A stretch of DNA of 64,000 bases, from NCBI RefSeq assembly GCF_000971055.1, contig NZ_LARW01000051.1, positions 1 through 64,000 of the forward strand, read 5' to 3'. The position numbers and the translations under genes were made by a program. The stretch comes from Sphingomonas sp. SRS2. Lineage in GTDB: Bacteria; Pseudomonadota; Alphaproteobacteria; Sphingomonadales; Sphingomonadaceae. The notes under the pieces were generated by a model that saw nothing but the letters and a program-made list of their open reading frames with translations, was not told the DNA's origin and did no database searches. Below are positions 34,975 to 43,190 of this stretch, piece by piece. The first letter of the stretch is position 1. Each line of letters opens with the position of its first letter.

Positions 34975-35159
34975 GCGCGGATCCAGTCGACAATCGTCAC
35001 GACGCCTACGCCAAAGACGGCCCAGAAAAGGACCACGCCGATAACCATACCCAAGAATACGCCCCCGCATCCGCGCGTATCCTGGCCTACGATGGGCCTC
35101 GACAACATCTCAGGGGTTTCACACTGTCGGGGGCCGACAGCAGGCATTTCGTCGATCAT
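34971..35159 (-). CDS. Small single-span membrane protein, 62 aa
   Basis: One C-terminal hydrophobic helix (GGVFLGMVIGVVLFWAVFGVGVVTIV) after a polar start. Overlaps both neighbours by 4 bases, which supports translation. Function unknown. Confidence 0.62.
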   Translation of the reverse strand: MIDEMPAVGPRQCETPEMLSRPIVGQDTRGCGGVFLGMVIGVVLFWAVFGVGVVTIVDWIRA

Positions 35160-35635
35160 TGGAATTGCTCCTTCGTTGCAGGCGTTGTGAAAGCGGCGCA
35201 GAGCGCGTTGGTCAGTTCGCGGAACGGCAGGTGCGAAGCGCGAAGCGCCTCAGCGCGGCGAAGGCCGTGGATGACAGTCGTGTGGTCCCGGCCGCCGAGG
35301 CGGCGACCGATCTGCGGCGTCGATAAGCCGATCGACTTTCGCGCCGCCCACATGATCGCCCAGCGCGCGCGGGTATGTTCGATCTCGCGCAGGCTGCTCT
35401 TGATCTCACGGGGCGCTAGGCCGGTACGATGGCCGACCCATGCGACCATCTCGTCCACCTTGTTGAAGATCGGGCGGTCGCTTAGATCGACGACGGGCCG
35501 ATAATCGCCGTTGTCGTCGATATCGCTAGGGTTGCTGCTGCGACCCGGCGTTCCCACATTGTCGGGACCATCGTTGCACCCGCACCGGCACAGGTCGTCG
35601 TCTGGATCGGCAGGCCAGAAGGGTTCGTCGCTCAT
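35156..35635 (-). CDS. DnaA domain IV-like DNA-binding protein
   Basis: 159 aa. The C-terminal half (REIKSSLREIEHTRARWAIMWAARKSIGLSTPQIGRRLGGRDHTTVIHGLRRAEAL) is the DnaA C-terminal helix-turn-helix, including the GGRDHTTV signature that reads DnaA boxes. The AAA+ ATPase domain is absent. The N-terminus is acidic with Cys residues (DLCRCGCND). It may occupy DnaA boxes or steer host replication during phage transposition. Confidence 0.82.
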   Translation of the reverse strand: MSDEPFWPADPDDDLCRCGCNDGPDNVGTPGRSSNPSDIDDNGDYRPVVDLSDRPIFNKVDEMVAWVGHRTGLAPREIKSSLREIEHTRARWAIMWAARKSIGLSTPQIGRRLGGRDHTTVIHGLRRAEALRASHLPFRELTNALCAAFTTPATKEQFQ

Positions 35636-35835
35636 CGCGCCGCCCCCGCCGGGATGATGATCTCAGCCGCCGCAGGAAGGCGGCTAGGGTCGAGTTGAGG
35701 AGCTCCGCCGTGCCGAATGTCGCAGGCTGGGCACAGAGTGATCCATCCCCGGCCATTCATGAACACGGTGGCACCAAAGCGCGTCGGATAGCGACAATCG
35801 CCGCAGACGACGGGATGATCGAGGACGCGCTTCAC
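35632..35835 (-). CDS. Zinc-ribbon-like small protein, 67 aa
   Basis: VVCGDC...LCPAC gives two Cys-x2-Cys pairs, 21 residues apart, so a single zinc ribbon is likely. Overlaps both neighbours by 4 bases. Function unknown; perhaps nucleic-acid binding. Confidence 0.65.
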   Translation of the reverse strand: MKRVLDHPVVCGDCRYPTRFGATVFMNGRGWITLCPACDIRHGGAPQLDPSRLPAAAEIIIPAGAAR

Positions 35836-36407
35836 GACCGCACCTCGTCGGCCGCGAGGTCATCAACCTGCTCTGTCGCTGGCTCCCTGGGTGGAACCCG
35901 GTCGACGAAGAACTCTTCGCGTTGCTTGCGCGTGAAACCGAGCAGGATAAGCCGGCCAGCGTCCTCATCGCCAAGCGCCAGCTTCTTGAGCAGGCCTTGT
36001 TTATCCAAGCTCAGTTTTTCGCGAAGGAACTGGAAGCCATCGATCCACGGCACCTCCTTCAGCAGGGCGACCGCGTTCTCTTCCTTGCCCGGATAAGCGA
36101 GCTTCGGCGTCGTCATCCGCGTGCCGAGCTGGCAGCCGGCAAGCTCGATCGACTTGCGCTTGCCCTCAGTGAGCTCCGCCCCCGCGACAGCCCACCATGG
36201 GCTCAGCTGTCGGGCCATGTCCTTCAGCGCCTCCTTCATCGGCGCGGCCAATTTGTCGGCGGCGGCATCGATCGCGGCTTTGCTTTCGGAGCGATCAACC
36301 TCAATCTGATCGAGGCCGGCGGAGATCGCGGCGTAACGCGTGAGGAGCGCAACGGCCTCCTCGATCGTGGTAGGCGCGGTCAGCGCCACGGATTTACGGC
36401 GGGTCAT
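35832..36407 (-). CDS. gam: Host-nuclease inhibitor Gam (Mu Gam family)
   Basis: 191 aa. Long N-terminal helices (EEAVALLTRYAAISAGLDQIEVDRSESKAAIDAAADKLAAPMKEALKDMARQLSPWWAVAGAEL) are followed by the Ku-like beta part (KRKSIELAGCQLGTRMTTPKL). Mu Gam binds double-stranded ends and blocks exonuclease. Early operon, as expected. Confidence 0.85.
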   Translation of the reverse strand: MTRRKSVALTAPTTIEEAVALLTRYAAISAGLDQIEVDRSESKAAIDAAADKLAAPMKEALKDMARQLSPWWAVAGAELTEGKRKSIELAGCQLGTRMTTPKLAYPGKEENAVALLKEVPWIDGFQFLREKLSLDKQGLLKKLALGDEDAGRLILLGFTRKQREEFFVDRVPPREPATEQVDDLAADEVRS

Positions 36408-36568
36408 TGGAAAACTCCCATGAGATGGCGGACAAGGTGGATGGCGCCGATCGCGCCGATCGCGGCGACGACGCCGAGGCCGAAGCGGGCGGACAACTGA
36501 TCGAGGCGGACGTGGTCAGTGAGAGCGAGGCCGTCGCCGAGCAGCCAGAATCGGAGGAGCGCGCGCAT
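36404..36568 (-). CDS. Small membrane protein, 54 aa
   Basis: MRALLRFWLLGDGLALTDHVRLDQLSARFGLGVVAAIGAIGAIHLVRHLMGVFQ, with one hydrophobic helix. ATG at 36568 shares TGATG with the stop of the gene before it, and its end overlaps gam by 4 bases. Function unknown. Confidence 0.6.
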   Translation of the reverse strand: MRALLRFWLLGDGLALTDHVRLDQLSARFGLGVVAAIGAIGAIHLVRHLMGVFQ

Positions 36569-36945
36569 CAGGCCTCGCTCCGATCCGTGTTGATCGGACA
36601 GGTCGGGCAGTTCCGCGCCCACAGCCGGTGGACGAGGTTGACTGCCGCGCCCTTGCGGCGGCGGTTGGTGCGGCATCCGGCCAAAGGGATATCGCCGGCC
36701 ACAGGACAGTTCACCGTCTCGCTACCGTAGGTGGCGCGGACCAAGCTCTCCGCCTCGGCCATGTCGCCGGTGTAGGTCCGGCTGATCAGGCGGCTGACAT
36801 AGGCGCTGGACTTCCCGAGCTTGCCCGCGACATCGCGCTGGCTGCTCTGGTCGCACGCAGCGGCGAGCAGCCGGACCCACTCAGGCAGAGGTTTGCCCCA
36901 GCCCGTCTCGGCGCGCGTGAAGTTAGATTCGGAATTGAATGCCAT
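36568..36945 (-). CDS. Helix-turn-helix and Cys-motif protein of Mu-like phages
   Basis: 125 aa. PEWVRLLAAACDQSSQRDVAGKLGKSSAYVSRLISRTYTGDMAEAESLVRATYGSETVNCPVAGDIPLAGC carries a helix-turn-helix, then NCPV.G.IPL..C and a final NCPTC. This arrangement recurs in transposable phages as a putative regulator of early genes. Shares overlaps with both neighbours. Confidence 0.78.
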   Translation of the reverse strand: MAFNSESNFTRAETGWGKPLPEWVRLLAAACDQSSQRDVAGKLGKSSAYVSRLISRTYTGDMAEAESLVRATYGSETVNCPVAGDIPLAGCRTNRRRKGAAVNLVHRLWARNCPTCPINTDRSEA

Positions 36946-37592
36946 TATGCGGCGCTTTCCTGATCCGCTGGCCGGCGTGCGATCGTGGCCGGCCCTTTGC
37001 GGCGGCGCACTTCGCGCCGCGGCGGGGTCGGCCAGCTGCGGCCGGTGTTCGGATCGAACATTGAGGTTTCACAAAAGACCGGCGCTTTAGGCCCGCTGTC
37101 GCGGACGAGCCGGTAGGTGGTTAGCTCGCCAGCCTGGCCATTGCCGTTCGCCGCGATGGTGACATGGCCGGAGCGGGCGAGCTGGCGGATATAATCCGCC
37201 GCCGTGGTGTTGTGCGCCTTTGCCTCGCGGGCGATGGTCGATGCATCAAACGCGCCGGTCGCCTTGCGAAGCGCGACCCAGATGCGTTGACGCGTCGATT
37301 GTGTGCGCGTCATCAGCGTCGGTATCGGGTTCGGGTCAACGATCTTGCCGCGGCTCACATAAGGAGCTCTCGGTCCCTCGTTGCGGGCAACGCGATAGAT
37401 CGCCGGCACGCCCTTGGCAGGCGCGCCGGGATTGCCGACCACGAGATGGCCGCTCTTGACGAGCAGCTGAGCATAGGCCGTGGCCACCGCTTCCGTCGTC
37501 CCGGCCGCGATGGCAAGGGACACGCAATCGAACTGGCGCAGCACGCGGGCGGCCGACCAGAGACGCTGACGAGAGGGTGCGACCGCGCTCAT
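36945..37592 (-). CDS. Tandem winged-helix phage protein
   Basis: 215 aa built of two similar halves. Half 1 is RQRLWSAARVLRQFD...TAYAQLLVKSGHLVV...YRVARNEGPRAPY...IVDPN. Half 2 is RQRIWVALRKATGAFD...ADYIRQLARSGHVTI...YRLVRDSGPKAPV...MFDPN. Each half looks like a winged helix. The C-terminal tail is basic. Possibly a DNA-binding accessory of transposition or an early regulator. Confidence 0.7.
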   Translation of the reverse strand: MSAVAPSRQRLWSAARVLRQFDCVSLAIAAGTTEAVATAYAQLLVKSGHLVVGNPGAPAKGVPAIYRVARNEGPRAPYVSRGKIVDPNPIPTLMTRTQSTRQRIWVALRKATGAFDASTIAREAKAHNTTAADYIRQLARSGHVTIAANGNGQAGELTTYRLVRDSGPKAPVFCETSMFDPNTGRSWPTPPRREVRRRKGPATIARRPADQESAA

Positions 37593-38365
37593 CAGTGGCT
37601 CTTGGGATGGTGGTGGATGGTGGGCAGGTCGCCGGTCATCACCGTGCGATTGCCCCAGGCCTTTTTGTCGATCGTGGTCACGCCGAGTTCGTCGATCGCG
37701 GCGGTGTTAGCACGCTGCAGATTGACGATGATCCGGCGGGTGATGCCCTGGCAGCGGTGGGTGAAGTAGTCGACCAGGTCATCGGCGACACTGACACGCT
37801 TGCAATAGCAGTCGCGCAGCATGCGCCCGTCTTCGATCGTTGCCGGCATCGCCTGGTTGATGGCGATCAGGCGATTATCGAAGCGGTCCCATTCCTTCAG
37901 CTTGGCGGGGAGCTTCTCTTCGCCGATCATCATCACCGGGATATCGGTGGCGTCGTAGATGTCGCGGATGACCTCGGTGACGTTCTTTCGGGCGAGATGG
38001 TCCATCTCGTCGATCAACAACGGGCGCGGCTGAACCTGTAGCTGCTCGATAATCTGGTCCATCAGCCGGGTGGCGGTACGCTCGAGGCTTACGAGGCCGA
38101 CTTCGCGAGCGGTCGCTTCGAGGAACGCGCGCTGGGTCCAGACAGACCGGGCGAGGACATATGCTGCGCCGGTGCGTGCCGTGACATAGGCTGCGCCCAC
38201 CGTCTTGCCCACGCCCGATCGACCGAAATAGACGGCCATGCGGGGCGCGCCTTCCTCAGCATGGATAGCGGCATTCATCGTGTCGAGCGCGCGGCTCATA
38301 TTGCCGAGCGCAGCCCAGCTGCCGATCGTGGCAGATGAAAGCGTTGGTGCATTTGTTTCGGTCAA
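37592..38365 (-). CDS. Transposition ATPase MuB homologue
   Basis: 257-aa AAA+ ATPase. Walker A is YFGRSGVGKTVGA, Walker B PLLIDEMDHL, and sensor-type PVMMIGEEKLP follows. MuB binds target DNA and delivers it to the transposase. Here the protein lacks a long N-terminal extension. It starts 3 bases after the transposase A stop codon. Confidence 0.9.
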   Translation of the reverse strand: MTETNAPTLSSATIGSWAALGNMSRALDTMNAAIHAEEGAPRMAVYFGRSGVGKTVGAAYVTARTGAAYVLARSVWTQRAFLEATAREVGLVSLERTATRLMDQIIEQLQVQPRPLLIDEMDHLARKNVTEVIRDIYDATDIPVMMIGEEKLPAKLKEWDRFDNRLIAINQAMPATIEDGRMLRDCYCKRVSVADDLVDYFTHRCQGITRRIIVNLQRANTAAIDELGVTTIDKKAWGNRTVMTGDLPTIHHHPKSH

Positions 38366-38367
38366 AG

Positions 38368-40143
38368 TTACCTCCTGTGCGGCAGTGAAAAGTTGATGAT
38401 TTTGCCGGTGGCGAAGCCGCTCTCCTGCCGTGCCTTGAAGCCGGCGTAGGCAGGACCGCTGGCGAAGGCCTGGGCCCAGGCGAGCTGGTCGGCGGGCACT
38501 TCGTGGCCGTCATCCGCCTGCGAGATCAGGTGATCGGCGCGCGCGACGCGCGTTGCGACGACATCAGGGTCGATGGGCTGTGGCAGCGGCGTTGGCTCGG
38601 CCAGGCTGTCGAGGACGGGCGTGGAGCGCTCGACTGTGGCGCGCGGCAAGATCGCGAGCTTCCCTGCCGATTCAGCATCGCGGCGAAGAAGGGCGTCGCG
38701 CGCGTCCTCGAAGCGAAAGTTATTCTGCTTCTGGCGGATGTCCGCCCGCGCAGCCTTCATATAGGCGGCCTGCTGGCGACGTGCCTCGACGGCGAATGCC
38801 TCCTCCGAGATGCCAGCACGCTCCGAGTTCGTGGCCGTGCAGATGAAGCGGCCGTCCTCGCCGAAGATGAACAGCTCGCCGAGCTCGTCTTCGTCGCGAC
38901 GAACAAGCACCGGCCGACCGACAAAGGCGGCGAGCTCGGGGGCCCAGTACCGCCCTTTTTTCCATTGGACGCCGCGCTTGCCGACAGTGACCGACCCCAC
39001 CAGGGCCGAGAGGGCCATCAGCAGAACGTCGCGGCTCGGGGCGGCGGCGGGTGCGGCGGTGCAGCTTTGCCATTTCGCCATCGGCGACATGCCGAGCGAG
39101 CCGTGCCGTCGCTGATGATAGACCCCGTCGACCCAGGCATCGAGAACCGCCTGAAGCTCCTCCGGCTCCATCTCGGGGATGATGACGGCCCGGCCAGTTT
39201 CCTTTTTTGCACGACCGCGGAGGCGCTGCGCATCCGCGACATTGTGGCCCGCATAGCCGCCAAGCAGCTCGGCGCGCTCGCGGGTGAACGTGCCAAACAG
39301 CCGCTCGACGAAAGGCTTCTTCTCAGGGCTACCGGGTGGGCAGAGCTTGTGCTCGATTCCCAGCGCCTCAAGTGCCGAGACGATCGATTTGTTGATGTAG
39401 CCGGAGCCGTTATCGGTCGCGACCGCTTCCGGCATCACGCCCCACGCCTGGATTGTATCGATCAGGAGGCGGCGAACCGACTGGCCGGATTCCGATGGCG
39501 CTATGATGAATCGAGCGCGCCGGGAGAAGCGGTCGATGAGCCCGAGTATCATGATACGGCCGCCCTTTGTGAGGACGTCGGCCTTGGTCGTGTCGAGCTC
39601 CCATACTTCGTGGGCGCGGGTGGTGCCTGCGTCGGCGCGGCCAAGGGCTAAGCGATATTTGCCCTTGAAGAGATCGGGGTCGCGCGTGCTGGCGAGCAGC
39701 GCCGGCCTGGTCGTTTCATAGTGCTTGATGAAGCGCTGCAGCGACCGATCCGATGGAAGCTCGATATACCTCGTTTCGAGCAGCTCCCGGATGCGCGCCG
39801 CCGAGATCTTCTGGCGAGCCAGGATCGAAACGACCGCATCGGCCACCTCGGGGTTTTGCGTCCAATAGTCGGATCCCTTTGGGCGTCCGACGCTGCGTGA
39901 GATATCGTTGACCGGCTTGGGTGCGCGAACCGCCAGGCGCGGAGCGGTGCGCTGCTCGAGCGCAGACCGCAGGCGCTCTGGCAAATCTTCGACACGATAG
40001 AGGCCGGCATTGCCCCGGCCGCCAGTGGCGAAGGGTTCAACCTCGTTCTTGGTGAGATAGGCGAGGATGCCGCGCTTGGTCGCCGAGAAGTCGGGAAGCT
40101 CGAATGCGGCGATTTCGCTCGCGCTGTACAGCTTGGCCGTCAT
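38368..40143 (-). CDS. Transposase MuA homologue (DDE)
   Basis: 591 aa. The N-terminus MTAKLYSASEIAAF..PDFSATKRGILAYL is the Mu-type winged-helix end-binding domain. The catalytic core has Asp184 (WELDTTKAD), Asp244 (ATDNGSGY) and Glu280 (PFVERLFG), a D-35-E spacing. The Mu-type C-terminal domains follow (SLGMSPMAKWQS; KRGVQWKKGRYWAPEL). It should act on the end sites described at 22956, 23067, 61501, 61527 and 61554. Confidence 0.94.
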   Translation of the reverse strand: MTAKLYSASEIAAFELPDFSATKRGILAYLTKNEVEPFATGGRGNAGLYRVEDLPERLRSALEQRTAPRLAVRAPKPVNDISRSVGRPKGSDYWTQNPEVADAVVSILARQKISAARIRELLETRYIELPSDRSLQRFIKHYETTRPALLASTRDPDLFKGKYRLALGRADAGTTRAHEVWELDTTKADVLTKGGRIMILGLIDRFSRRARFIIAPSESGQSVRRLLIDTIQAWGVMPEAVATDNGSGYINKSIVSALEALGIEHKLCPPGSPEKKPFVERLFGTFTRERAELLGGYAGHNVADAQRLRGRAKKETGRAVIIPEMEPEELQAVLDAWVDGVYHQRRHGSLGMSPMAKWQSCTAAPAAAPSRDVLLMALSALVGSVTVGKRGVQWKKGRYWAPELAAFVGRPVLVRRDEDELGELFIFGEDGRFICTATNSERAGISEEAFAVEARRQQAAYMKAARADIRQKQNNFRFEDARDALLRRDAESAGKLAILPRATVERSTPVLDSLAEPTPLPQPIDPDVVATRVARADHLISQADDGHEVPADQLAWAQAFASGPAYAGFKARQESGFATGKIINFSLPHRR

Positions 40144-41075
40144 TGTCCGCGCGCCTTCTGAAGCGCGTCGATCAGGTGATCGGCCTGTTTCGAGCCGAGC
40201 TCCGATGCGAGACGGGTGAGAGCCGCGCGCTTATCCTCTGGCGGCATGGCGGAAAACGACCGAAGGAATGCGTTGATGCGCTTATCGCGAGGGTTCGGCT
40301 TGGGCCGCTTTCGGATGGTCGCCACAGCTTCGGCGACCGACTTCGCTTCGTCGGCCAGGATAAGGCGGATGGCGTCGGCTCGTTCGCCCTGCTCAAGCTT
40401 AGCGAGCGCGAGCAGCTGCGTGCCATTGCGCGTGATGGCGTGGCCAGCATCGCGAAGGTCGCTTAGTTCATCCGGCGTGAAGCGACACCGCAGCACAAGG
40501 TCGCGCTCGATCGAACGCTTCGAAAGGCGCAGGCGCTCGGCGATTTCCGCGGTGAAGCCATATGCGTGCGACACGATGTCGCTCGCATCCGAAGCTTCGC
40601 CCTGGATCGACTTGCTGGCGTCCTTCCAGCGCGCCTGTGCGGCGAGGGACTGGGCCGATTGATCGGGCCGAATGCCCGCCTTCGCCTTCAGGAGGTCGTG
40701 CATTTCCCCGACGAAGGTGGCGCGGTCGAGCGGATCGAGGTCGCGCCGCCAGATATTCTCGCCGATCTCGCGGAGCTTCCGTTCGATCGTGTCGCTACCG
40801 ACTTCGATCGCGCGAATAGCCGGGAGGCCCGCCATCCGAGCGCCGGTAAGCCGGTGAGCGCCAGTGACGAGCCGCCAAGTCTTGCGGCCAGGCAGCTTGC
40901 ACACGGCGATCGGCGTTTCCTGGCCGTTCGCCATCATGAGGCGGCCGATGGCTTCAGCCCACAGCGGATCTACCCTGCGAAGGCGGTCCCCAAGCTCGAT
41001 CTGATCGACCGGGATAAGAAGGATTGAACCGGCAATCTGCGGTTCGACTGTTGGATTGTCGGCCCCCTGGCTCAT
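40140..41075 (-). CDS. ParB-like nuclease-domain protein of the early operon
   Basis: 311 aa. The N-terminal half has the ParB/Sulfiredoxin-type fold: IPVDQIELGDRLRRVDPLWAEAIGRLMMANGQETPIAV, then VTGAHRLTGARMAGLPAIRAIEV (GxHR motif) and ENIWRRDLDPLDRATFVGEMHDLLKA. The second half has a helix-turn-helix (AEIAERLRLSKRSIERDLVLR). ATG 41075 (after a G-run) is preferred to GTG 41090. It sits between Ner and the transposase. A role in transposition or segregation is unknown. Confidence 0.82.
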   Translation of the reverse strand: MSQGADNPTVEPQIAGSILLIPVDQIELGDRLRRVDPLWAEAIGRLMMANGQETPIAVCKLPGRKTWRLVTGAHRLTGARMAGLPAIRAIEVGSDTIERKLREIGENIWRRDLDPLDRATFVGEMHDLLKAKAGIRPDQSAQSLAAQARWKDASKSIQGEASDASDIVSHAYGFTAEIAERLRLSKRSIERDLVLRCRFTPDELSDLRDAGHAITRNGTQLLALAKLEQGERADAIRLILADEAKSVAEAVATIRKRPKPNPRDKRINAFLRSFSAMPPEDKRAALTRLASELGSKQADHLIDALQKARGQ

Positions 41076-41076
41076 G

Positions 41077-41394
41077 TCAGGCCCCCCCACCGGCCCAGGC
41101 GGCAGCCTGCGGCGTCATTGGCCAGGCCTTGCCGCGAGCGGGCGCGTAATTGCGGGTTGGTTGCGGGGAAAACCGCTCGCCATCCTCGGCGTAGCGCGAC
41201 GGCCAGATCTGGCTTGCGGGGCGATCGAGCGCCTCGGCCACTGCGCGCTCGACCTGTTCATAGGGGCGGCGCAGCCCTGCCGCTGCCGAGTTGGGACGAA
41301 GCCCATATTCGGTTTCAAAATGTTGCAGGCTGCCGAACTTCTTGCGAAGCTCCGCCTTCAAGTCTTCGGGGTGAGAATCACGGACGACTGTCAC
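41077..41394 (-). CDS. ner: Ner-like early repressor
   Basis: 105 aa. DSHPEDLKAELRKKFGSLQHFETEYGLRPNSAAAGLRRPYEQVERAVAEALDRPASQIWPSRY is the Ner/Nlp signature (compare the family's IWPSRY ending). The start is GTG 41394 with AAGGG spaced 6 bases away. Ner turns down the early and repressor promoters in Mu. It is the first gene of the leftward operon. Confidence 0.88.
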   Translation of the reverse strand: MTVVRDSHPEDLKAELRKKFGSLQHFETEYGLRPNSAAAGLRRPYEQVERAVAEALDRPASQIWPSRYAEDGERFSPQPTRNYAPARGKAWPMTPQAAAWAGGGA

Positions 41395-41410
41395 ATACGG
41401 CCCTTATGGC

Positions 41411-41459
41411 TGTCGAATTGGTCAGTGTTTTTTTAAACACAGACTAATTTGACAGTCAA
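41411..41459. promoter_or_regulatory. Immunity operator with embedded early promoter
   Basis: A 44-bp imperfect palindrome (arms 41411-41430 and 41435-41454, 17 of 20 pairs, centre TTTT) lies between the divergent ner and repressor genes. On the minus strand TTGACT (41454-41459) and TTAAAA (41431-41436) stand 17 bp apart, a good early promoter running into ner. The palindrome overlaps it, so repressor or Ner binding would block it. Confidence 0.72.
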
Positions 41460-41474
41460 GGGGTCGTTTTTGTC

Positions 41475-42155
41475 GTGGGGCGAATGGTGGATTTAGATCC
41501 TGAGAATGTCGCGATTGGTGAGCGGCTTCGAAAAGCGCTTAAGAATAGTGGCATATCTGTCACAGCTGCCGCCAAAATCGCGGGGGTTGCCGAGAAGACG
41601 ATGCATCGCTGGCTTGGCGGTGAAGTGAGTGCCGATGCCAAAGGCCTGGCCAAGCTGGCGGCCCATAGCGACGTGACGATCGATTATCTCATCTCAGGCA
41701 TCAGTTCAGAATCGGGCGATTGGGAAACTGGCGAAGGTGCCACGCCCCCCGGCTTCGTTCGCATACCCATCTATCCCATCGGCATCGGCGCGGGCGGTGG
41801 TCGAGCTGCACTCGAAGCCGATCCTCTACATTGGCTGATGTGGCCCGAAGCGTTGCTCCGCCGCTATGGCCGCACCGAAGATCTGAAGCTGTTCCCGATC
41901 GTCGGCGAGTCGATGGAGCCGGAACTGCAGGACGGCGGCCTGGCGCTCATCAACGAAAGCGAGAAGTCGCCGCGCGATGGGATCGTCGTGGCGCGCCTGG
42001 GCGATGACCTTCTGTTGAAGCGAATGCGGCTGCTCGGCGGCGGCCGTGCTGAGCTGGTCTCGATCAATCCGGCCTATCCGCCGATCCCGGTGAACCTGAT
42101 GAGTGATGATTTTGCGGTGATCGGCAAGGCTGCAATGGGGTTTAAAGCACTATGA
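41475..42155 (+). CDS. Prophage S24-type repressor
   Basis: 226 aa from GTG 41475 (ATG 41484 is an alternative). The N-terminal helix-turn-helix is GERLRKALKNSGISVTAAAKIAGVAEKTMHRWLGGEVSADAKGLAKLA. The C-terminal LexA/S24 peptidase domain has the nucleophile Ser in IVGESMEPEL and the Lys in DDLLLKRMR. An Ala-Gly bond in IGIGAGGG may be the self-cleavage point, which would make the prophage SOS-inducible. Transcribed divergently from ner and overlapping the next gene. Confidence 0.9.
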   Translation: MGRMVDLDPENVAIGERLRKALKNSGISVTAAAKIAGVAEKTMHRWLGGEVSADAKGLAKLAAHSDVTIDYLISGISSESGDWETGEGATPPGFVRIPIYPIGIGAGGGRAALEADPLHWLMWPEALLRRYGRTEDLKLFPIVGESMEPELQDGGLALINESEKSPRDGIVVARLGDDLLLKRMRLLGGGRAELVSINPAYPPIPVNLMSDDFAVIGKAAMGFKAL

Positions 42156-42634
42156 TCAAGACGCTGATAACGCTCGCCCTGGCGCTGGCTGCGGCTCCCG
42201 CGGCCGTCGCCGCCCCGTTGCTGTGGGGCAAGGTCGAAATAGACATGCCCTTTGAAAGCGCGCGGGCAGCTTATCCCGATGCGGAAGTGTCGACCGGCAA
42301 GGGGCTGTTTCGACCGATGCTGTCTTTCGACCAGGTCGTCGATGACTGCCAGGTTTCGGTAATGATCACCATTGATCGGAAAGTTGCTGAGCCGGGAGCC
42401 AAGGTTGATTTCGTGCAGCTATCCGGAGAAAAATGCGACGCGAAGATGTTCACGCAGCTGCTCGCAAAATATGGCGAGCCCCTGACGCTCAATAATGACA
42501 ATCGGGACAAGAAGAAGACGGCGCGCTGGAACGCCGACGGGCGTTCGATTGTCTATAAGCGCGAGGCGGGTGAAGGCTTCTCGCCCGACCGGTGGGAAAT
42601 CACCTATGCGGCGGTTAAAGAGCTCGGGCTCTAG
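42152..42634 (+). CDS. Exported protein co-transcribed with the repressor
   Basis: 160 aa with a clear signal peptide (MIKTLITLALALAAAPAAVAA). The mature domain (LLWGKVEIDMPFESARAAYPDAE...) has two Cys (DDCQVS, GEKCDA) that could form a disulfide. It overlaps the repressor stop by 4 bases (ATGA), so it should be made in the lysogen. A lysogenic-conversion role is inference. No family recognised. Confidence 0.75.
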   Translation: MIKTLITLALALAAAPAAVAAPLLWGKVEIDMPFESARAAYPDAEVSTGKGLFRPMLSFDQVVDDCQVSVMITIDRKVAEPGAKVDFVQLSGEKCDAKMFTQLLAKYGEPLTLNNDNRDKKKTARWNADGRSIVYKREAGEGFSPDRWEITYAAVKELGL

Positions 42635-42762
42635 CCTGCCGAAGGGTTCGATGCCGGGCGCTGGATTTTTCGCCCGTTGAGCCGATCTGAGTGCGTTCAG
42701 CGGCGCTCCCCCCAAAAAGTCGCTCGCCACCCCTGGGAAGGCTTCCCACGGCGCTAATGGGG

Positions 42763-43140
42763 TCATCGTCTCGGCTTCGGTGGCCTTGATTCGCGAAGAA
42801 CCTCCGCAGCCCTTTGTCGCGCTTCAAACCCGCGCTTGCGGATCTGCCACTCGAGCTCGATCCAGCCATCGGCTTGGCGGTCTGTCCAAAGTGGTCGCAT
42901 CACGCCGCTTTGATACCGGAAACGATTCCAACCCTTGCAGCCCGCCGTGAGGCGGCAACGTGCGCGCCGGTTGATCAGGGAAAAGTCGGCACCCTTGGTT
43001 TCGACGATCGCGGCAAGATCAACGTCGCGCGCTTCCTTGCAGGTGTCACACATCACCATAACGTGCTTGTGGCCACGACCGTCCTGCACGGCCAGCATCT
43101 TGCCGACCGTCGTCGCCCAATCGGGGAAATAACTCACCAT
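42763..43140 (-). CDS. Cys-containing phage protein, 125 aa
   Basis: MVMCDTCKEARDVDLAAIVETKGADFSLINRRARCRLTAGCKGWNRFRYQ: Cys-x2-Cys and a second Cys-x5-Cys suggest one zinc site. The C-terminus is basic. It is the last gene of the leftward accessory operon, convergent with the exported protein gene. Function unknown. Confidence 0.65.
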   Translation of the reverse strand: MVSYFPDWATTVGKMLAVQDGRGHKHVMVMCDTCKEARDVDLAAIVETKGADFSLINRRARCRLTAGCKGWNRFRYQSGVMRPLWTDRQADGWIELEWQIRKRGFEARQRAAEVLRESRPPKPRR

Positions 43141-43190
43141 GAGAACGAAGCTGGAACACCGCCGACGAGTCGGTCAATGGGCTAGCTGGA

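Noticed and set aside
38365-38368. Tn7/IS-type transposon instead of phage for the transposase-ATPase pair
   Set aside because: The pair is embedded in Ner, Gam, GemA, Mor and full virion genes, so it belongs to a Mu-like phage.
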